Origin: Acidobacteriaceae bacterium
GTDB taxonomy: Bacteria > Acidobacteriota > Terriglobia > Terriglobales > Acidobacteriaceae
DNA length: 11,270 nucleotides
Reading direction: 5' to 3'
NCBI GenBank assembly: GCA_030049955.1
Contig: JASIJX010000236.1
Span: forward strand, 1-11,270
How positions within the stretch are numbered: position 1 is the stretch's first letter; the number at the start of each line of letters is the position of its first letter. Shown in pieces: positions 7,321-11,270 of this stretch. A program made the position numbers and the translations under genes. The notes under the pieces are model-generated. The model did not search any database, was not told the origin of the DNA, and saw nothing but the letters and a program-made list of their open reading frames with translations.

Positions 7321-7619
7321 GGTGAGGTCCGCCTGCAAACAGTGTCCTCCCACCTATACCGCAAAAGAGGTACATCTGGCATCCCTTGAAGACCGCCTGG
7401 TTGAGCGGCTTTCGCAAGGCCAGAGCTAACCACTTTAAAACTAGCATCTTACGCGGCACACCTGCCGCCGAGCCACCTTACTGCCAGGAGCGGGAAACCG
7501 GGCGCCGGCCGTGCGCTTCACGCCCCTATTTACTTAGACACCGGTTGCCCACCCAAGTGTTCCCGGGAACGCAAACGAAATCGTTCAAAAGATTTACTTC
7601 CCGGATTCCGGGATGAGGA
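7321..7619. other. Non-coding region between the membrane protein and sigma genes
   Basis: These 299 nt hold no gene I can support. They contain an ECF-like promoter candidate at 7534-7564 and a 15-bp near-palindrome (7 bp arms TCCCGGA / TCCGGGA) at 7599-7613 just after the membrane protein stop, which on the - strand is followed by AGTAAATCTTTT and might be a weak terminator. From the promoter to the sigma start the leader would be about 200 nt. Confidence 0.5.
7534..7564 (-). promoter_or_regulatory. Candidate ECF-type promoter of the sigma/anti-sigma operon
   Basis: On the - strand GGAAC (7563-7559) is followed after 19 nt by GTCTAA (7539-7534), close to the GGAAC / GTCTAA type boxes used by many ECF sigma factors. 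It faces the sigma gene, so autoregulation is a natural reading. A perfect 12-bp palindrome GTTCCCGGGAAC (7559-7570) overlaps the -35 box and could be an operator. No start site is known; the call rests on motif and position. Confidence 0.5.
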
Positions 7620-9185
7620 TCAACGAGTTGCCGAGGCCTCGCCTTCGACGGGGCTGGAATCGTCACCGTAGACCAGCATGTCTTCTGGCCAAAAAGTTCC
7701 ATGCGGCGAGGTATAGATCAGCCGGAGGCTGAGAGCTTTCAGGCGGTCGGGCGGTATCGCCCAGCGCGACAATACGACCGGACCGCTTCCGTATTGCCTG
7801 CGCAGATCTTCAAGTTCCTCAGCGGTCACGATCCTGTAAGGATCGCGGCCGCGCCGCCAAATCACGAACTGCCCCATCGAGCGACAAGAGGGGAAATACG
7901 CTTGCCGCACGCCGGAGATTGCGAGTATGCCCGAAGCCGCAAAATCCGGCTCGACCACCAGCGGGTGCCGGATGAGGCCGTTCTGGATGAGCCATTTTGT
8001 AGTTGCTTCCTCGCTGGAATAAGGCTTCACCAGATCCTTGCCGGCACAAAAAAGGCCGTAGCTAACCTGCGTTGCCAAAAGCGAATAGAGCACAGATTTG
8101 GCAAGGAGCGGGGGCCACAGAGTCTTGTGCTCTGCTGTCTCGGCATCGGCCATGAGCGCCACGACGAAGGCCACGAACAGAAGGGTGACGTGGTGCATGG
8201 CCGGAATATGCACGGTAAAGAGCACCGCCGCCATCCATGCCAAAGAGGCGGTGAACAGAAACCAGCGGCTGCGGCGCCCCCGGAGTGAGCCGATAACGAG
8301 AAGCCATAAAACCACGGTTAACGCTGTCGCGGGCCAAAGTGGACGCATGGCGGGAAGAAGAAAGCCACCCAATCTAAAGTTGCGCAATAGCGACGCGACG
8401 GGTGAAGCGAAATCGGTCCACAGTTGCCCAACGCCGATCGCCAGGTATCCGGGCAAACTAATGCCCGCCCTGTAGTAATCGGATTCGTAGGTATCGGGAG
8501 CAGGCCGCAGCGTGAAATAGCAAACCGCGAGCGCGAGGCCGATCAGCGCCACCGACCCCAGAAATTGCGGTTCCTTGAGCCGCTTTACACCAGTTCGCCA
8601 AGAGAGATCGGGCGCGAACCAATAAAACCACACAAAAATACCCGCAGCGATGGGAATGGCAAAAAAGTGGGTATTGATAGCCAGGGCCAATAGCACCATC
8701 GCGAGCCATGAACGCTTGTACTCGGCCAACAAGCAGCGCGCCGCACCCACCAGCAGAACCGCGGCCAGCATGTATGGGCGCGAAAGCACGCCCATCTCGA
8801 AAAATACAAATGCACTGAACAAAAACGCCGCACGCATTCCCAATGACAAGCGCCGCTCCCCGAGCACGAGCCACGCCAGGCAGAGAGAAATGACGTAATT
8901 GATGGCTTTCATTGCCGCCACGCCCCAGCCGAGGTGCGCCGGAATGTAAAGCAGCAGATACCAGAGAGCGGGATGACCTTCATAGCGCAGGTGCCCGGCG
9001 AGGTCCATCAGCCCATGGCTGTCTCGGGCGATCAGCCAGGCCTGAGCCTCATCCCCGTAAATCTGGTGCCGGGCCAGACCAACTGCGAGCAGGATGCCAA
9101 AAGCGGCAAAGACAGCGTACCGGCCGGCCGGTACGCATTTCTTGTGACTCTGGATGAACGTATGACTGGACAGCAAGACCAGCAT
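7620..9185 (-). CDS. Polytopic membrane protein, GT-C glycosyltransferase-like
   Basis: The product (521 aa) has about ten hydrophobic segments followed by a soluble C-terminal part of about 130 residues. The first segment is at about residues 23-39 and is followed by YGDEAQAWLIARD (acidic pair D45-E46) and by YEGHPALWYLLLY (EGHP at 69-72). An acidic motif in the first outward loop, then a conserved His-Pro, is the arrangement of GT-C enzymes such as the ArnT/PMT-like families, which move sugars from polyprenyl carriers on the outer face of the inner membrane. The match is general: donor and acceptor are unknown. The ATG at 9185 is the only normal start before the first membrane segment, but no good Shine-Dalgarno precedes it (a 12-bp tandem repeat lies there instead). 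A 22-bp palindrome is embedded in codons for residues about 17-24. The gene is flanked by queE and the sigma operon, with no obvious functional link. Confidence 0.75.
   Translation of the reverse strand: MLVLLSSHTFIQSHKKCVPAGRYAVFAAFGILLAVGLARHQIYGDEAQAWLIARDSHGLMDLAGHLRYEGHPALWYLLLYIPAHLGWGVAAMKAINYVISLCLAWLVLGERRLSLGMRAAFLFSAFVFFEMGVLSRPYMLAAVLLVGAARCLLAEYKRSWLAMVLLALAINTHFFAIPIAAGIFVWFYWFAPDLSWRTGVKRLKEPQFLGSVALIGLALAVCYFTLRPAPDTYESDYYRAGISLPGYLAIGVGQLWTDFASPVASLLRNFRLGGFLLPAMRPLWPATALTVVLWLLVIGSLRGRRSRWFLFTASLAWMAAVLFTVHIPAMHHVTLLFVAFVVALMADAETAEHKTLWPPLLAKSVLYSLLATQVSYGLFCAGKDLVKPYSSEEATTKWLIQNGLIRHPLVVEPDFAASGILAISGVRQAYFPSCRSMGQFVIWRRGRDPYRIVTAEELEDLRRQYGSGPVVLSRWAIPPDRLKALSLRLIYTSPHGTFWPEDMLVYGDDSSPVEGEASATR
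9115..9136. repeat. Perfect 22-bp palindrome inside the 5' end of the GT-C-like gene
   Basis: GCGTACCGGCC (9115-9125) is followed directly by its exact reverse complement GGCCGGTACGC (9126-9136), with no spacer. It lies 49-70 nt inside the coding region of the membrane protein, just before its first membrane segment. Confidence 0.9.
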
Positions 9186-9189
9186 CCAC

Positions 9190-9213
9190 TTTCGCTACAA
9201 ATTTCGCTACAAA
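9190..9213. repeat. 12-bp tandem duplication upstream of the GT-C-like gene
   Basis: TTTCGCTACAAA occurs twice without a gap (9190-9201 and 9202-9213), ending 4 nt before the ATG at 9185. It occupies the ribosome binding region. The rest of the 186-nt gap up to queE contains only a small hairpin (CGTGCC / GGCACG, 9232-9248) and no gene. Confidence 0.85.
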
Positions 9214-9371
9214 GCTCAGCCCCGATAGCACCGTGCCAAGCCGGCACGCGGGTACAGTTATCGCGCGTTCTGGGTTACGCCGCGGCGATTGCTGGCGGGG
9301 CCGCTGAATTCGGAAGCTTTGCCTTTATCTTATTCGATCTCGAGTGTCTTAGCTTTGCGCAGTGCCTGGCC

Positions 9372-10004
9372 TCAGGGGATGCCGAGCAGTTTGTGCGTCT
9401 GCAAGCTCAGGCGCCAGCGTGGATGCTCCATGCAGTAGCGCAGCGCTAGTTGCGTGTTGCGCTCGCGGTCGGGGCTGTCCATGGGTTGCAGGAAGAAGTG
9501 GCGGAAGGCGAGCGACTCGAATTTTTCCGGCTCGGCGCCGGGTTGCGGAAAAACCAGCTTGAGCTCGTCGCCGAAAAGCTGGCGTTGCTCGGCGCCGGCC
9601 TTGGGACTCACGCAGATCCAGTCGAGCCCCTGCGGAGCCGGGCAGGTTCCGTTGGTTTCGACGGCGATTTCAAAGCCGCGGGCGTGGAGCGCCTCGATCA
9701 GCGGAGGATTGAGTTGCAGCAGCGGCTCGCCGCCTGTGCAGACGACGAATTTTCTGTCGCTTTCGGCAATCGGCCATTTTCCTTCCACGGCTGCGGCGAG
9801 ATCTTCGGCGCAGGCGAACTTGCCACCGCCGGGGCCTTTGGTGTCGGCAAAATCCGTGTCGCAGAATTTGCAAATTGCCGAGGCGCGGTCCTGCTCGCGG
9901 CCCGACCAGAGATTGCAGCCAGCAAATCGGCAGAAGACGGCGGCGCGGCCGGTCTGAGCGCCCTCGCCCTGGAGGGTATAGAAGATTTCTTTTACGGCGT
10001 ACAT
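9372..10004 (-). CDS. queE: 7-carboxy-7-deazaguanine synthase (radical SAM)
   Basis: QueE converts 6-carboxytetrahydropterin to 7-carboxy-7-deazaguanine in the cytoplasm, on the way to preQ0 and queuosine. The 210-aa product starts with the family-typical MYAVKEIFYTLQGEG. The iron-sulfur cysteines are C30, C45 and C48 (C-x14-C-x2-C), the spaced form known from one QueE subgroup rather than the usual CxxxCxxC. The SAM-binding GGEP is at 91-94, ETNGT at 116-120, VSPKAG at 132-137, and the C-terminus ends RLSLQTHKLLGIP, as in full-length relatives. Length is normal and all key residues are present. No Shine-Dalgarno sequence precedes the ATG. queC lies 127 nt upstream on the same strand, with repeats between them. 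queD and queF are not in the window. Confidence 0.95.
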   Translation of the reverse strand: MYAVKEIFYTLQGEGAQTGRAAVFCRFAGCNLWSGREQDRASAICKFCDTDFADTKGPGGGKFACAEDLAAAVEGKWPIAESDRKFVVCTGGEPLLQLNPPLIEALHARGFEIAVETNGTCPAPQGLDWICVSPKAGAEQRQLFGDELKLVFPQPGAEPEKFESLAFRHFFLQPMDSPDRERNTQLALRYCMEHPRWRLSLQTHKLLGIP

Positions 10005-10013
10005 ATAAAGGCA

Positions 10014-10044
10014 GCTTCTAGCTGCTAGCTCCCTGCTTCTAGCT
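10014..10044. repeat. AGCT/CTAG-rich simple repeat upstream of queE
   Basis: GCTTCTAGCT occurs at 10014-10023 and again at 10035-10044, with CTAGCT-type words between. The stretch also forms a GCAGC / GCTGC hairpin at 10011-10025. It begins 10 nt before the queE start and may replace a normal ribosome binding region. I recall similar CTAG-rich simple repeats in related genomes, but cannot confirm this here. Confidence 0.6.
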
Positions 10045-10088
10045 TAGTTCGTGGTAGGGCGGATTGCGATTCGGAGGTATGTGGTTCC

Positions 10089-10121
10089 CACCCTTGGCGC
10101 GATGAAGCCGCGTCAAGGGTG
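10089..10121. repeat. Long intergenic hairpin between queC and queE
   Basis: CACCCTTG (10089-10096) pairs with CAAGGGTG (10114-10121), and CGCG (10098-10101) with CGCG (10109-10112), with one G-T position between, giving a 13-position stem and a 7-nt loop. It looks like an interspersed hairpin element of acidobacterial intergenic regions rather than a terminator, since no T-run follows on either strand. Confidence 0.55.
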
Positions 10122-10131
10122 AGCACCCGCG

Positions 10132-10839
10132 CTAGGAGTTGGAAGCTGTTTTTCTCAGGGGGTCCTCAACTCCGGCGTCGTGGAAGCCTTTTTCGCGCAG
10201 GAGGCAGGAGTCGCATTGGCCGCAGGGGACGCCGGTTGGCGAGGGGTCATAACAACTGCTGGTCTGTGCGTAGTCCACGCCCAGTTCAATGCCTTTGGCG
10301 ATGATCTGGGCCTTGGTCATGGCGATGAGCGGAGTGTGAATCTTGAGGCGCTGCCGGCCTTCAACGCCTGCTTTGGTGGCGAGATTGGCCATTTTCTCGT
10401 AGGCTTCGATGAATTCCGGCCGGCAGTCGGGATAGCCGGAGTAATCGAGCGCGTTGACGCCGATGAAGATGTCGCTCGACTCAAGCACTTCGGCCCAGGC
10501 GAGGGCGAAGGAGAGAAAGATGGTGTTGCGCGCGGGGACATAAGTGACCGGAATGCCGTGGGCCATCTCGCCGGGCTCGCGGCCTTTAGGCACTTCGATT
10601 TCGTCCGTGAGCGCGGAGCCACCGAAGACGCGCAGGTCGATGTTGGCAATGCGGTGCTCGATGGCGCCGAGCGAAGCGGCCACGCGTTTCGCCGCCTGGA
10701 GCTCGAACGCGTGGCGCTGGCCGTAGGAGAACGAAAGCGCGAAGCAGGCGTAGCCTTCGCTGCGCGCAATCGCCAGCACGGTGGCGGAGTCGAGGCCGCC
10801 GCTGAGCAGCACCACGGCGCGTTTTCCATTCGAGGTCAC
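10132..10839 (-). CDS. queC: 7-cyano-7-deazaguanine (preQ0) synthase
   Basis: QueC uses ATP and ammonia to turn 7-carboxy-7-deazaguanine into preQ0, the branch point to queuosine in tRNA. The 235-aa product has the PP-loop SGGLDS at 13-18, a YGQRH segment, the family stretch [32 protein letters not shown], and four zinc-binding cysteines near the end (C196, C206, C209 and C212: [19 protein letters not shown]). The start is taken as the GTG at 10839: it directly precedes the conserved core ([15 protein letters not shown]) and lies 2 nt after the stop of the kdsC-like gene. The frame stays open to 11070, but that extension would overlap the kdsC-like gene and looks like its shadow. AAGGGA about 11 nt upstream is a modest binding site, so translation is probably coupled to the upstream gene. 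Product and pathway are certain; the start is likely. Confidence 0.95.
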   Translation of the reverse strand: MTSNGKRAVVLLSGGLDSATVLAIARSEGYACFALSFSYGQRHAFELQAAKRVAASLGAIEHRIANIDLRVFGGSALTDEIEVPKGREPGEMAHGIPVTYVPARNTIFLSFALAWAEVLESSDIFIGVNALDYSGYPDCRPEFIEAYEKMANLATKAGVEGRQRLKIHTPLIAMTKAQIIAKGIELGVDYAQTSSCYDPSPTGVPCGQCDSCLLREKGFHDAGVEDPLRKTASNS

Positions 10840-10841
10840 TG

Positions 10842-11270
10842 CTAGCCGTTTCCCTTGCCGGTTTCCGGCGATCCAGTATCCATTGACGGCGCGATCGACT
10901 GGTCTTCGTCGAGATACTGCTCGATGCAGCGGTTGAGGATGCCTTTGGCTTCGAGGATGAACTCGATTGCGTCGCGCGCGCCGCCGTAGCCGCCGCCGTT
11001 CGGCGTGACGTAGTGCGCCTGGGCCTTGACCTGCGGGCGAGCGTTGGCTACGGCAACTGCCAAGCCGCACTGGCGCAACACCGGGAGGTCAATAATGTCG
11101 TCGCCCACGTAACAAATTTCTTCGAGCGCGACGCCTTCTTTTTCCATGATCTCGCGGATCGGCTTCATCTTGAAGGCCTGGCCCTGGTAGACGAATTCGA
11201 GCTTGAGGTCGCGGGCGCGCGTGGCTACCGTCTCAGAGATGCGCTTGGTGATGACGCCGCATTTGAGGCC
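10842..11270 (-). CDS. kdsC: KdsC-like HAD phosphatase, C-terminal part (cut by the window edge)
   Basis: The last 142 residues of a HAD-superfamily phosphatase of the KdsC/YrbI type are visible; the frame stays open to the right edge, so the ATG at 11168 is internal. KdsC removes phosphate from KDO-8-phosphate in lipopolysaccharide core synthesis. Seen are motif II in VITKR (the Thr), the motif III Lys in the [10 protein letters not shown] segment, motif IV in [10 protein letters not shown], then [21 protein letters not shown] and IEFILEAKG, in the order known for KdsC. Two positions differ from E. coli KdsC as I remember it: ITGR reads ITKR, and GGRG near the C-terminus reads GGYG. A hydrophilic tail of about 25 residues ends the protein. 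queC follows after 2 nt. The HAD family is sure; KDO-8-phosphate as substrate is likely but not proven, and the N-terminal catalytic Asp motif is outside the window. Confidence 0.85.
   Translation of the reverse strand, partial: GLKCGVITKRISETVATRARDLKLEFVYQGQAFKMKPIREIMEKEGVALEEICYVGDDIIDLPVLRQCGLAVAVANARPQVKAQAHYVTPNGGGYGGARDAIEFILEAKGILNRCIEQYLDEDQSIAPSMDTGSPETGKGNG

Noticed and set aside
7175..7459. 94-codon frame covering the sigma leader, as a possible leader peptide gene
   Set aside because: It runs far into the sigma gene in another frame, has no good binding site and no domain.
9450..10028. Open + strand frames opposite queE
   Set aside because: Shadow frames; queE on the other strand has all its catalytic motifs.
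10840..11070. 77-codon upstream extension of the queC frame
   Set aside because: It overlaps the kdsC-like gene in another frame and is Arg-rich low-information sequence; QueC proteins begin just before the SGGLDS loop.

Overview
The window looks like a piece of a GC-rich Acidobacteriota chromosome (Terriglobia / Acidobacteriaceae type). This is an inference from gene families: an Oar-like TonB-dependent receptor with an N-terminal carboxypeptidase-regulatory-like domain, an ECF sigma factor paired with a zinc-finger anti-sigma factor, a seven-blade propeller lipoprotein, and small intergenic hairpins of a kind I associate with these genomes. No rRNA, tRNA, CRISPR array, transposase or phage gene was seen. 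The gene content is mostly ordinary chromosome. The more unusual points are the design of the anti-sigma factor, the sigma promoter region and several small repeats.

Layout. Bases 1-208 are leader, with a terminator- or attenuator-like hairpin. The + strand then carries the Oar-like outer-membrane receptor (209-3604), a strong tetraloop hairpin (3632-3661), a cluster of small hairpins (3720-3774) and a propeller lipoprotein (3905-5104). From there every gene is on the - strand: an ICMT-family membrane methyltransferase-like protein (5759-5190), an ECF sigma / anti-sigma pair (7320-6673 and 6634-5951) ending in a 12-bp terminator, a GT-C-like polytopic membrane protein (9185-7620), queE (10004-9372), queC (10839-10132) and the 3' part of a kdsC-like phosphatase gene running off the right edge.

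How the genes relate. QueC and QueE are two steps of 7-deazaguanine (queuosine precursor) synthesis; QueE makes 7-carboxy-7-deazaguanine and QueC converts it to preQ0. queC starts 2 nt after the kdsC-like stop, so these two are probably translated from one message, while queE is separated from queC by 127 nt of repeats. The sigma/anti-sigma pair has its own ECF-like promoter candidate, suggesting autoregulation. The anti-sigma factor has a cytoplasmic zinc finger, one membrane span and a periplasmic part that resembles a TonB C-terminal domain. The receptor and the lipoprotein are both envelope proteins on the same strand, but a terminator-like hairpin and 300 nt separate them, so an operon is doubtful.
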